Shown here: one piece after another, positions 35,539-49,200 of the stretch
How positions within the stretch are numbered: position 1 is the stretch's first letter
Layout of the letters: the number at the start of each line of letters is the position of its first letter
NCBI RefSeq assembly: GCF_028476545.1
Contig: NW_026731905.1
Coordinates: 1,034,001-1,098,000 of the forward strand
Direction of reading: 5' to 3'
From: Physella acuta
Lineage: Eukaryota; Mollusca; Gastropoda; Physidae
DNA: 64,000 nucleotides
Notes under the pieces: model-generated
Database searches by the model: none
What the model was told of the DNA's origin: nothing
Seen by the model: only the letters and a program-made list of their open reading frames with translations
Position numbers and translations under genes: made by a program

Positions 35539-36044
35539 TCTACATATATAAAAACTAATGTATGTGTGTGTGTATTACTACACCTTTCATCCGATCACCA
35601 TGAACCTTTAAGAAGTTGTTGAGAATATTCCTGTGGAGGTTTTTGCGAAAAAACAATTCAAATTTGAGGGGGTGGCGATTCGATTCTCCTGTATAAACGG
35701 TACATAAAAATAAAAGTCGATTGCAGTTTGACTTCGTTCGTTTTAAACAGTGAGATAGACTATGGATACAATGGGGCATTATAGTTTTTCACTAAACTAA
35801 TTTAGGCGCGTTCGCCGACGCCCCGGTAGGGTGCGATTTAGAGCCCAGTGTTATCCCTTGAGCTATGGCGCATTCGTTCGTTAAAAAAAAGTGTTGTAGA
35901 ATATGGATAAGAAGTAGTATTATAGTCGTTCACTAAATCGAATCAGGCGTGTCAGCCCGCGAAACGGAATGGTGCGACTTGCTCCGGGCTATCCTGGGAC
36001 TTTCTTCTAACCCCGCGGCAACGCGCGGGGACGGGCGAGCTAGT
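35539..36044 (+). mobile_element. Non-autonomous Helitron-like element
   Basis: The 5' part begins TCTACATATATAAAAACTAA with CACCTTTCATCCGATCACCA, a start common in animal Helitron derivatives. The 3' end has a GC-rich hairpin, CCCCGCGGCAACGCGCGGGG (36011-36030), followed by GAGCTAGT. A short 3' hairpin just before CTAG(T), with no inverted repeats or target duplication, is the Helitron signature. No Rep/helicase is present. A second 5'-like start (TCTATATATATAATTCTC) is at about 36477. Confidence 0.75.
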
Positions 36045-36603
36045 TATAAATATAATGCTGTGTATAATAGTACAGGGCGTAGAAATTACCCACCTGGTAT
36101 TACCCCACCCTCCCATCCCGCAGTACAATCACCCCTTCCTTCCCCACCCCACCCCATGTTAGCCATTTCCCCAGTTTGCTGTCACTGTATGATAACTTAG
36201 TAACTGGCTAATAGTTTAGTTTTCTGATGTGCCTGCTCAGAATGTTAAAATTTGGTTCAATTATATTTTTATAATTAATTAATAGTTACTTAATTACAGC
36301 CTAAACTCGTTTTATGGCAAAATTTGTAATTCCTTAGACATTACATTTTTTTAAATTAAAACGTGTTTGGTATATAATTAAATAAATAATAAGTAATTAT
36401 AAAAATGTAATTTTTAGTAGGGTCTAGATAAGTTATAAATTATGAATTTGTGTGCACAAAAACTCAAGATTAGTATATCTATATATATAATTCTCTTCTT
36501 GGAGACGCTAGAAAACAAGCTGTAAGCGCTATCCCTACCACCCCACCCCTACATGGTCTGGTGAGCTTTGGTTCACGCTAAATGTTTACAATTGTTTTTA
36601 TAA
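36045..36603. other. AT-rich non-coding stretch
   Basis: No gene is seen. It contains the possible truncated Helitron start near 36477. Confidence 0.4.
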
Positions 36604-36606
36604 TTA

Positions 36607-37034
36607 GGGGTCATCCATAAATGACGTCACTCTTTTTGGACTATTTTTACCTCCCCCCCCCCTCCCCTCCCTCACACGTCGTCAAAAAAAGCCAGACCCC
36701 CTCCCCATAATATGACGTCACACCTCAGCCTACAACCCCCCTCAAAATTGCTGTTCAATTTTTGTTAAAATGTCGATATTTTTCAAAAACCTTGTCAGAA
36801 CTCTGTCAACATAGAGTATTTTGATCAATTCCTATTACAATTTATTAAAACAGTTTTCTAAAACGCAAAATAACGTCTAAAATTCGTTTTCTAAAATTGC
36901 TTTTTTATAATGCAAAAGTGTGACGTCACTGTGTCACACAATCTGAATTCCCCCCTCCCCCTCATCACACACGGTCACAAAATTACGGACCCCCCCTCCC
37001 CTCTACGAGTGTGACGTCATTTATGGTCGACCCC
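36607..37034. mobile_element. PIF/Harbinger-like MITE carrying CRE sites in its ends
   Basis: Terminal inverted repeats GGGGTCATCCATAAATGACG / CGTCATTTATGGTCGACCCC are flanked by TTA on both sides (36604-36606, 37035-37037). A 3-bp TWA-type duplication with GGG-starting ends fits PIF/Harbinger. Each end holds a perfect TGACGTCA (36622-36629, 37012-37019). Further TGACGTCA sites lie inside. It is non-coding. Confidence 0.82.
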
Positions 37035-37039
37035 TTACC

Positions 37040-38600
37040 AGTTAAGTAGTGTGAGCAGCACTACACTGATCTCTCCCGTTCCTTCTCATTATGTTAAAAA
37101 ATAATCTTTGAAGAACACAAAAAGCAGCGGCTAATTCAAAAATGTAAAGTTAAAATGTATAAAAGCAGTCCCCTTATTACTTAGAATGGAGATTACTTTT
37201 TTTTTGCCATTTTAAAAACAGATTACCAAACATCTTCCCTTAAATAAAGTAAATGGAAACAACTAATAAAAAATTATTAAGTAGAAGAGAAAAAGTGTTT
37301 AATATTTTACTATTGCAGTAGGTTTTTTAAAAAAAAATATACTAATACAATATTATTTCAGCAAAAATACATACACGACACCCCTCCCCATCCGAACAAC
37401 CCCGTGGTGGGGACGAACACGACAGCGGAAGTACAGCTCTAGTTAGAGACACTTGGAGACCAACAGAGACCAAGTAACATGGTTGCCAGAAAAATTTTAT
37501 TCTAAATCCTGTTGTTGGCTGCCGGCCATTACTTGAGCCGGTTATGTCCCCTTGTGAGTTACAAACTGGAGTTATCGCTAGTTTTAGTAATACAACGAAC
37601 AAAACACAAATCATGATTGAGAAATCGGCAATTATTTCAGCATGTTTTGTAACAATAAAGCTAAAAGTATGGCACTTCATGAGCTGGTCGATTCGGCGCA
37701 ATTTGGTGGGTGTGGGTTCGTGTCTAGATTTTAATTCAGTGGGGTTCTAAATATAGCTAACATGATCTAATTAAGTCACGTCTATTGATGGTTGAATGAA
37801 TCGGTAGTTTGGACAGAAATTAGAAAGGCACCCCAAAACAAGACGGATCTAATTTCCGTAACCACTCCCAAAATAGTACGCCAAACCATTGCTTCATAAT
37901 ATTATTAAGTTGAGCTTATTTTATATTTTCTGTTTCTATATTGGTTTGTTTTACTAATGCACTTTTCCTGGATATAATAACGCTGTTAACATGAGGTGAA
38001 TCAGACGCGGTTATTTCCCTTTGAGATCCCCATAAAAATGCACACAAACAAAAAATGGCTGACAATCAATTTCATAGCACTGAATACAAAAATCATGAAA
38101 TGCCAAACCACAAAATTCGTTTTTCCCACGAATAATAATCTCCACAAGATAGACTCATCGTTAAGAAATATCGATATATAAATTACGTGTCTGATATGAT
38201 CCCGATACCCACATAAATATACGTCCAAGGGATTTTTTTTGGTGAGGGGTAAACACTTGGGCACCCATTTATGTGTAGTGGGGGTGGACTGGGTGGGCCG
38301 CCGGGCAGGGGGGTAAAATCCCGTGGGTACCCAGGAACGGTGCTATAAAAGGCTCAGAGTGCTTTAATGAAGAAAAAAGAGTTGGTTAAAAATCGTGACC
38401 CTAACAGCCTTCTATTTTTTCATTCCTTCAAATTCATCTTTTGGATGGTTAAAAATCGTGTTTATAGCGTGGCCTCGTTAGAGGACAACGTTTAGTATCT
38501 ATGATATGAATTAGACAGTAACAACACAGTACATACAGTCTACCACTTCTTCGATCTTAATAGTGATATTAAACAATTCAACACAATTCAGTATTAAGGT
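37040..38600. other. Unassigned non-coding stretch
   Basis: A minus-strand frame at 37342-37701 contains a hydrophobic MICVLFVVLLKLAITPVCNS segment that resembles a signal peptide, but nothing recognisable follows. Overlapping frames at 37996-38264 are not convincing. Confidence 0.35.
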
Positions 38601-38626
38601 AATGTAGTGCCTCCGCAGCATATAAA

Positions 38627-38627
<1 letters not shown>

Positions 38628-38692
<65 letters not shown>

Positions 38693-38729
38693 ATATATAT
38701 ATATAATTATGTGTATATATATATATAAT

Positions 38730-38808
<79 letters not shown>

Positions 38809-38840
38809 TATATATATATACATATATATGTATGTATGTA
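38628..38840. repeat. (AT)n microsatellite with GTGTATATAT interruptions
   Basis: TA dinucleotide tracts are interrupted by two ATAATTATGTGTAT units. The Tyr-Ile frame is an artefact. Confidence 0.95.
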
Positions 38841-39244
38841 GGCGCTCTCAAGATTGTTGACATTCTCTCTTATTTTTCCCCACAGGGTAATACCCCCCCC
38901 CCCTCCCCACCAATCTCACCTTACCTAAGGGAGAGAACTCTATCTAGACTTGATTTTGATGGATTTCTTTGAGCTGACCTTTTCTCGAAAGTCCAAGAAA
39001 TGATGTATTATCAGGGGAATCTATACCGTCCTGATCTGGCCAATCAATAAATACTCATTTGTTAGGGTTTAAGAAAAACAAACATTATCTCAACAGGAGG
39101 AGCGAATATTTTTGTAAGATAATTTTCTTCTAGTAAGTTTCAAAAAATGAATTTATAAACACAAATAATACTTGACAAAAATAAATTAACTTAATATAGG
39201 CAAATTAACAATTGCAATCTGTTGCTTGGAAAACAAACAAAAAA

Positions 39245-41150
<1,906 letters not shown>

Positions 41151-44100
41151 CTATCTCTTGCTGGTTTTAGACCCCAGACTGAAGTCAAGATCATCATCTG
41201 TTTCAAAGAGTCTTCTCTTTGGTTCTGGTGCAATGGAAGATGCATCACTCATGTCCAAGGTGTCTAGTGAGTAGTTGTGTTTCCCTGAGGTGGCTGGCAC
41301 AGACAGCTCAGCGCTGAGAGCATCCTTGGAAAACACCGTCCCATTTGGTCTCCGACTGCCGCCCGTGGTCGTCCCATACTGCCTGGGGTGGGGCGGTGAG
41401 CTCTCAGGCCATTCAAGTTCTGAAGAGTTCAGGGATGAGGAGAGGACATTTTTTAACATGGTGTTGGAGTGGTTGGTTTTACTTGCCTGTGAGTACTCAT
41501 CATTTTGACTGATTGGTTTCAGATGTCTATGAGACTGTCTAGACAGAAGGTCCTGAGTAGACAAGTTGGGAATTGAAGAATATAACAGCGACGTACTAGA
41601 AGGCAGCGTGTAAGCGTGATGAGCATTGCTGTTTAAAATACTGCTGTAGTTGCTAGATGGCAGATCGGTGTGACTGAAAGAAAATGGATTTGGAAGCCCT
41701 CGTGACCCAGGTGGTAAAAGTTGAATGGGGTCAGTGAATGAAAACGTATGCTGAGGTAGATGGCCTGATGATGTCGTCGGACCAACTTTAATTGGTGCGC
41801 TGAAATTAAAATCACCTTTGGATTTAGTTCCTAAATTTCTGACGGCGTCAAGGTCTAAGGAGTACAAGATTCTTCTTTCAACATTGGTGTTGTTTACTTG
41901 GCTGTTTGGGTAGGTGTCTATAGGTTCTTGTTTGACGCTCAGGTAGGTGTCTGTAGGTTCTTGTTTGACGTTCAGGTATGTGTCTGCAGGTTCTTGTTTG
42001 AAGTTGATGCCAGGTGTGTGGGTATTTGTGCCACCTGCTGTGTCATATGGGTTGGACCTGAGAGAAGTGTAGAACTGATGTTCCCAGCTAGATCTGCTAC
42101 CCTGGGAGATCTCACTCATACTCCGAACCACCGGGGAGATCTTCCCATTCAAGCTCGGCACCAGGGGTGGGACACTGCTGGGGCGGGGCAGTGAATGTGG
42201 GTGCTGGGTTGTTTGACCAGAAGAGGGGGCTGTGCTAGACTCTCCTGGCAGGGAAACAATGTTCCTCTCTGCTCTGGTCATCAACTCCAGGCAGTCCGTG
42301 AGTTCAGGGGTCATGGAGTAATCCAAGTCTACAGGTTCTTTTTTAATGTAGACAGGGAATTGGTCTGAAGCTGAGGAGCTCAGGTCTGGGAGACTTAGGT
42401 GACTGCTGTCATTTGCGTTCTGAGCATTATAATCACGATGTTTCTCCGGCTCATTTTTGATTGAAGTCATGTAATTCTTATCTGATTTTTTCTTATGATC
42501 AGAATTTACATTTGCTTTCCTAGCTAGCGCAGATGGGCTAGTGCTGTAATCTTCTAAAAGCTGTGAAATTTTATCCTCAAACTCGGAGTCACTCATTTTT
42601 GCATGTGACGAGCTGTGTGGTTTGTGAGAACTTTGGTGACTGTGTTCCTTGTCCATTGGGCTAGGGAGCTCCAGATCAAAGGAACCGTTTTTAGGCTTTG
42701 GGTTCAGCTCACTGAAATGAACTTTTTTTGGTGTTCTGTCCTTGCTTTCTCCCTCATCCTTATGCTGCACATGTGCATCTTTAAACACTTCTCTGGAGGA
42801 GGAGTGGTAGTTCTCATGATAGTGAGGCTCATGGGCTTTATGTGGAGGAGCCTTTTTTGATGCAGGCTGACCTGTATGGGCAGATGTTGAGTGAGCGCTG
42901 GTACCTGGGTTGCTCTTTGTTGTCGTTTTTTCATCAACATAATATTTACCAAATAAAAGTTTCTTTGTGGGGTCCACTGGGTGCTGGGGTCTGCTGACTG
43001 TATGGTCAGCACTTGTAGGTGGCTTGGCGCCTGTTTCTTTAGCCACGGAAGCGGAATCAGTGTAAGTCTTTTTTGGCTCCAGGTTAATCTGAAACTTGTT
43101 TGCCTCTCCGTGCCTCTGTTCTGTTTTTTTATGATCAGCTCTGATGAGGACGTTGACAGTCTGGTGGGAGACTTTGTCCTCCAGCTCTTCAATGTACCTG
43201 TCACTTCGCTCCAGAGCCTTCTTCAGCTGGTTGATTTCCTTCTCTTGCTCAGAAATTTTGGTCTCCAGGGTTGCAACAGTGTAGCGACCAAACCTGGAAG
43301 GTTGGAAATAAAACTCATAATTATTATTTTTGTAAACACAACAAATAAAAGCATCACGAAAATTAATAGTTTTAAAAAAAAAAAACACTATTAAAACGTA
43401 TAAGTAAACACATATAACACAGGTGAATGTTGGTGTATATCACTACAACTATTTGTGATGATCTGATAAGCTTCTTGTTATTAAGTTCTCACTTTACTGA
43501 CCCCACACACCACCTACACCCAGACAATGCTGAGTCCCAGCCTACCCCACAAAAAACAACAGGAAACAAGTAGCAGCTAATATATCAACAAGTCTTACAA
43601 AGACCTCACATATTCATTTAAATGACAGTGTGAGAAAACAATAGATTAAATAACTGAGTGAAGCGTAAAAACAAACTTTTTGGGTGATCTTTGTGCCAAC
43701 TCTAGCCGTAGGTTTTCATTTTCCCTTGTCAGGCTGACATTTTCATCTTTCAGTTTACCATTTTCCTAGTAGGGATAAAGAGATGGATGTTTCTATAATG
43801 GCCCTAGCAGTCAGATATGAAGTTTTAATGGTAAATTAATGACCTTAGCAAAGATAAGAAAGGGAAACTAAATAATCATTTTAGTTTTCCTCTAGATTTC
43901 ACAATTTCATTTGTATGCTTAAAAGTTTAAAAAATTATGTAAATAACATTTCCTTTTTATTATTATTATATAAACTTAAAATCAGAGAAACTATAAAAGT
44001 GTATTAAAATAATTACTGATTTAGTGTGGGTCATTTCACTTTTTAGTTCAGAATAAAGCTTCTGGGCCTCTTGTAGATTTTTGTTTAGGGTTAGCAGACT

Positions 44101-45766
44101 TGCAATTTCATTTTCATGCGATGAACTTTTTTGCCCATGCTGTGTAGAATGATCTTTAGCACTGGCCTTGCTGTTTTTGTCTTCGGCATCTTGCAGTTGG
44201 GCCAACAAGATATTGTTTTCTGTGCGCAACACAATGATTTCTTTCCTCAACTTTTCAAACTGGTCCTCATATTCCTGATACAAGAGATCAAACCTTGCTC
44301 TTCGCAAGTTGGGTGAGCTTTTAATACCAGGATTTTCATCCTCATCGATTTGACCACCTATAATACAATATTAGAACATTAGTTAACACTTTTGTCTAAA
44401 AATGTAACAGATAAATTGTATTCCTTAGTCTTCACAATTCTTAACATTTTAAAAAAAAAATTAAAATAGAAAGCTTATATTTATAATGACAAATAAACAT
44501 AGTTTAATTACCAATAATGTGTTTGACTGGATTCTGCTCAGAGATTTGAACTCTACAGGTTGGGCACTGGTTGTTTCTCTGTAACCATATTTCAAGGCAC
44601 AGTTGGCAAAACACATGGTTATTTGGGCACAGAACTGGCTGCTTAACCTAAGATCAACAAAAAAGAATGAGTATAATAGAAAAAAATCCATTACTAAAAC
44701 ACTTTACAATATATTCTATCTTACAAAAATGATGCTTGTTAAATTCCTAATATCCATTAATATAAATGTAGTTCACACTAAACCCACCCACTTTAATTTT
44801 TTGCCTTGGGATACACATAATTTATGACTGACTTTCACTCAAGCACATCTACCAAGTGTAAAGATAGGTCTAAGTTACCAAAGACTATCAGCTCTGATTT
44901 TAAATCAGTCAACAAGTGCCTTTACAATTCTTTTACCCATAATGTATTTGTTGGAATAGAAGACAGATGTAAAAAAGTTTCCAAAATGAGGTTGGACATA
45001 AACAAACAAAAAGTGAATTAAAAATATTTTAATAACAATCTTTTCTGTATTATTGCACTAAAAAGGAGAATATAAATGATTTTCTAAAGCCTACCCTTTA
45101 AAACTCGAGATTCCTTGGTATTTTAAATTAATCATATTTGTATATTGTGTAGGGAATGCTGATCATGAGATGGTATAAAACCACATCACCAAAGCTACGA
45201 AAATAACAGGAAACCATTCTACTTTTTAATAAACAGTAAAGGTAGGTGGAAATAACCTTTAAAAACTTAATTATTTACCATAGGCTTAAATTGTAAAGTT
45301 AATAATATGCAATTGCAAAACCAAATGAGAGTTTTCGGGTTATATTTTTACTTCACACTTGACCCACAACCCAAATTAAAATTATTCATTCAAAGTCAAA
45401 GCTTTTGTAAATTAGGGTGCCTGTGAAAGCACATTTTTAGAATTTTAAATCTTGAATTGCTACTATATCTAGATCTAGATTACGAGTCTTGATCTACTAG
45501 ATCTAATCTTGTTTACAGGTGCCGGTGTGTTACTCTAGTCAAGTCTAGTCTACTCAAAATCAGCAGTGCAGCGAACAGAAGCAATAATAAAAAAATAACT
45601 ATAACAAGTTAACAACCATTATAATTATATTTTAAAACTATTTCTATTTAATACATCTTGATTTTAAAAAGCGTGCAACCTTTCCTAAACAAATCTGACA
45701 TGAAATCGGAAGAGTAAATGATACAGTTGAATGCTTGTTGGTTCTCGCTTTGCTGTCCGACGCCAT
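41151..45766 (-). CDS. OBI1: OBI1 / RNF219, ORC ubiquitin ligase 1
   Basis: OBI1 is the E3 subunit that multi-monoubiquitylates origin recognition complex subunits and promotes origin firing in the nucleus. Five coding exons join in frame: 45680-45766, 44512-44647, 44017-44357, 43677-43765 and 41151-43293, giving 931 aa (human is 726). All introns are GT-AG. A C3HC4 RING finger spans residues 23-60 (C23, C26, C36, H40, C43, C46, C57, C60), with SCQICLGK-VKQPVLCPNNHVFC closely matching the human protein. Exon 3 and exon 4 encode a charged coiled coil. LKKALERSDRYIEELE, near residues 240-255, is almost identical to the vertebrate motif. The rest is long, Ser/Pro-rich and probably disordered, with five psi-K-x-E motifs. 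The ATG at 45766 is the first in frame before the RING. Start and exon joins are inferred from splice signals and homology. Confidence 0.95.
41905..42010 (-). repeat. In-frame 33-bp triplication coding KQEP(A/T/I)DTY in OBI1
   Basis: Within OBI1 exon 5, three consecutive 11-residue units (FKQEPADTYLN, VKQEPTDTYLS, VKQEPIDTYPN) are encoded by three 33-bp repeats. Each contains a psi-K-x-E SUMO-acceptor consensus. Confidence 0.9.
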
Positions 45767-46214
45767 GATATCAACAAATTTGTTGCAGTTAAGAGTAAAA
45801 GTATAAAGTGGTGAAGTGGCTTTATAGTCGAAACAAACATTTGGAATATTTTTATTTAATCTAAATGTAGACTTGAAATAATCTATATTATGATTAATAT
45901 CAGTACTTATGGGAAACTAATTTTTGAAAATTAAATATAAACCGCAGCCTATGCATTAAATTATAATTTTTAATTTAGCTGTTTAAATTTGCCACTTTAA
46001 AATGTATTTTAGCCTATTGATTTAGAGGTAGCTATTTGACAAATTTGTATTTCGCCTAACTAAAATCCTGTCTTACTTTTACATTTACAGCATCACAAAA
46101 ATGCACAAAAATAAACAAAAATTTAAAATAGTGGTTAAGTTGTAAATTGCATCGAGATGATAATACTTGTTTAAACTTTGTGACATTGATAAGGTAGTCT
46201 CAATTTTCTTTAAA
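45767..46214. promoter_or_regulatory. Shared head-to-head promoter of OBI1 and SLC10A7
   Basis: Only 448 bp separate the two start codons, so both 5' UTRs and core promoters must lie here unless upstream exons exist. The stretch is AT-rich with no TATA box that stands out. A six-codon upstream frame (ATG at 46157, stop ending 46174) lies 40 bp before the SLC10A7 start and could dampen translation. Bidirectionality is inference from spacing. Confidence 0.6.
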
Positions 46215-49200
46215 ATGAAAAGTTTATATTTCTGCACTGGTATAGTTGTTTCCATCATTCTAGCAAGGCTTAATCCAAATATCGGTGCTCCAGGAGGTAG
46301 GCCTAGACTTACTTTTTACTTTTTTTCCCTTCTTTTTCTCTCTCTCCCTCTGCCTGCCTCTGCCATGACATGTATTAAAAATATTAATATTGTAATATTT
46401 ATATTGTGTTTAGTAAGTTAGATACTTGTCAATAATTGACTAATCTAGACTAGATATAGATGTAGATATCTAGATCGAGAACAGTGACGCCGACTGTAGG
46501 CCCTACTTCTTTTTTATTTATTATAATTTATTTAGACCTAGAATCTAGATCTAGTATTTAGCCATATAATATTTAGGCCCTGCCCTACTATTTAGTTTTA
46601 TTTAGTAATTACATTAGTCATTAGGCCATTAGGCCTATTATTAGTAAAATTTAATAAGTATTTATTTACTAAGGCCTCAAAATGTGTCGAGAGTAACTGT
46701 AGGTAGACTGTATTCCCCTGTATGTAGTAGAGTGTAGAGTTGTGTAGAGTGTGGTAGATCTTGGATAACAAATTACTATATAAAATAGGGGAGATAACAG
46801 ATAAAATATTAGTATTATTAGTAATAGCTTAATCTGAAACTGAAGGCAGTTGATGGTGGGTGATCTGTTGGTTGATTTTGTGCCCTATCCACCATAAATT
46901 AAATAGGGGCAGATACTGAATTTTAGATATCACAAGCTACTGGTATGATTAAAAAGTGGGAAATAATTCTGACATAAAAAATATATTTAAGGAAAAAAAC
47001 TTTTATCATATTCATATGCACAAAAATCACAAATAAAAATATGTTCTAATGTTAACAGAGATATAAGTATAGGAAGCAATACTAGATAATAAATATATAT
47101 TGTAGGGCCTAATGATTTTTTAGGTATGTGTTAAACTTTTCTATGCTTCTATTAATTTTTTCTGCAGGTTTACTAAAACCAGAGCTGACTGTAAAATATT
47201 TAGCTGTGTCTATGATATTTCTCAATGGTGGGTTGAATATTCCAACAGAGGTAAGATGCTGTCATATTGTTTACAAGAACTGTTTATTTCTTCTTCTTAT
47301 GGCATGATATAGACCCATATAATAAATGGGTGGTTTATATTTAGCTTAGATAGCAGTGTTGAAAAGTACAGCATGCTGCTGCTAGCCTACAGGTTTCAAG
47401 TTTGGATCTCTAAAAAATGATCTTTCCGCTAACAATCTTATTTTAAGGGTGATTTTTATCAGTTTTCAAAGTAACAAATATTGACCTGTTCATTATCAAT
47501 TTAAGTGCCTAACAATCAGGGAATGTGGAGGGGGAGGAATAAATGATGGAGTTCAACCAGACTCACCCCAACTCAACAAAAAAAATCTACACCTCAATTA
47601 AGAGGGTGTTAAGTAATCTAAGAAATTCACAACCTCATAGTTTTTTGTCTCCAAATCATATCATTATATAAAATTATGTCAGACATTTCATAATATACCA
47701 ATTTATAAAGTATATGGCTACTTTGAGCAATTGTTAATCTTGTGTTGTAGACATTGACAGCTGCCGTAAAAAGATGGGACATTCACCTTTTTGTGCAAGT
47801 TTTTGCATTTGTAGTTTTTCCTGTGATAGTCTACACCCTAGTCACTCTATTGAAATACACTTTTCTTCATCCTGCTTTACTTGATGGGTAAGACCTTTGA
47901 AAACTTGATATTTATAGCATTTTCATTAACTATTAAATAATTTTTAAATTCATCAGTTTAGGTTTTGTTAAAATAATTCTTTAATATAAAGTGAGGGCTG
48001 TGCTGTCAAATGAATTTCAAATAGTTTAAATATTTTCAGATTGTTGATATTGAGTGCAATGCCACCTCCTGTTTCATCAGCAATCATTCTTACTAGATTA
48101 GTTGGGGGAAATGAAGTGAGTAAAATATAGATATGTTTATACAAATATGCACAATTGTATTTGTGATGTGCTAACTATAATTATTTATATCTTATAGACT
48201 AGAAGCATCTAACAGGTGAATGGTGTATTTGCAAAAAAATCTTTTGAGTCTTTTCTTTACAGGCAGCAGCCTTGTTTAATTCAGTTTTTGGAAGCATGTT
48301 GGTAAGATTGTTTTTCTACACATCATTCTCCGTTGTTGTTTATTAAGCTGATATTTCTGTATTTCTTAACTATTAAAACCTTTCCTGCACTAGTGTGTTA
48401 AACATTGCTCTTTTTAATGCAAATTATGTGAAGTAAATTTAAAAGCATAATTTATATTTGTTTGTAAATAAACTACATAAAAAAAGTTTTTATTATCATG
48501 TATTAATTAATGGGATGGCATGCCCTAGCGGTAGAGCAATAGACTACTAACCTGAAAGTCTTGAATTAAAATCCAATTTAAATCAGTAGAATGCGCCTGA
48601 TTCATTCCAACTGTGAGGGATACCTAACTCTTGTTAGGGAAAGTAAAGGCAGTTGGGCATAGTGCTGACCACACTATCCCTTTGTATACTGAGGTCACAG
48701 AAACAGGTGAGCTCTACTTCACAAACCATTAGGTTTGAAAAGGAAACTACTTTTTTTTTTTAATCTATCAAAAGTTCCTTTTTCAGGGTATATTTTTGAC
48801 ACCACCACTTATTTTGTTCATAGTAAGTATTTTAAATTTTTTTATAACTTTCCCTGTTTTATAATTATCAGTGCTCAATGACACTATAATGAAGTCTTTT
48901 TAAACTTTTAAAATTTGTTGGCTTTCTATATTTTTATTTTTAGTTAGGCTCAAAAGAAGTTGAAATTCCATCTGAGCAAATACTCAAGCAGCTGATCTTA
49001 ACAGTCGTTGTACCTTTAATCTGTGGTCTAGTTTTTAGAAACTATAAACGGAGATGGCTGCTTAAACAAAACATTCCATTCAACCTGATTGGCCAGTAAG
49101 AATAATGGTCTTTTTATCATTTTACTTCACGTTTTTTGAGTGTGAAATATTGAGGTTGCCAGTGAAAAATTATTTTTTTAACACTAGGAACCCAATTCCT

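Noticed and set aside
37342-37701. Minus-strand frame with a hydrophobic, signal-like stretch
   Set aside because: No recognisable mature domain or splice structure follows, and the initiation context is unclear.
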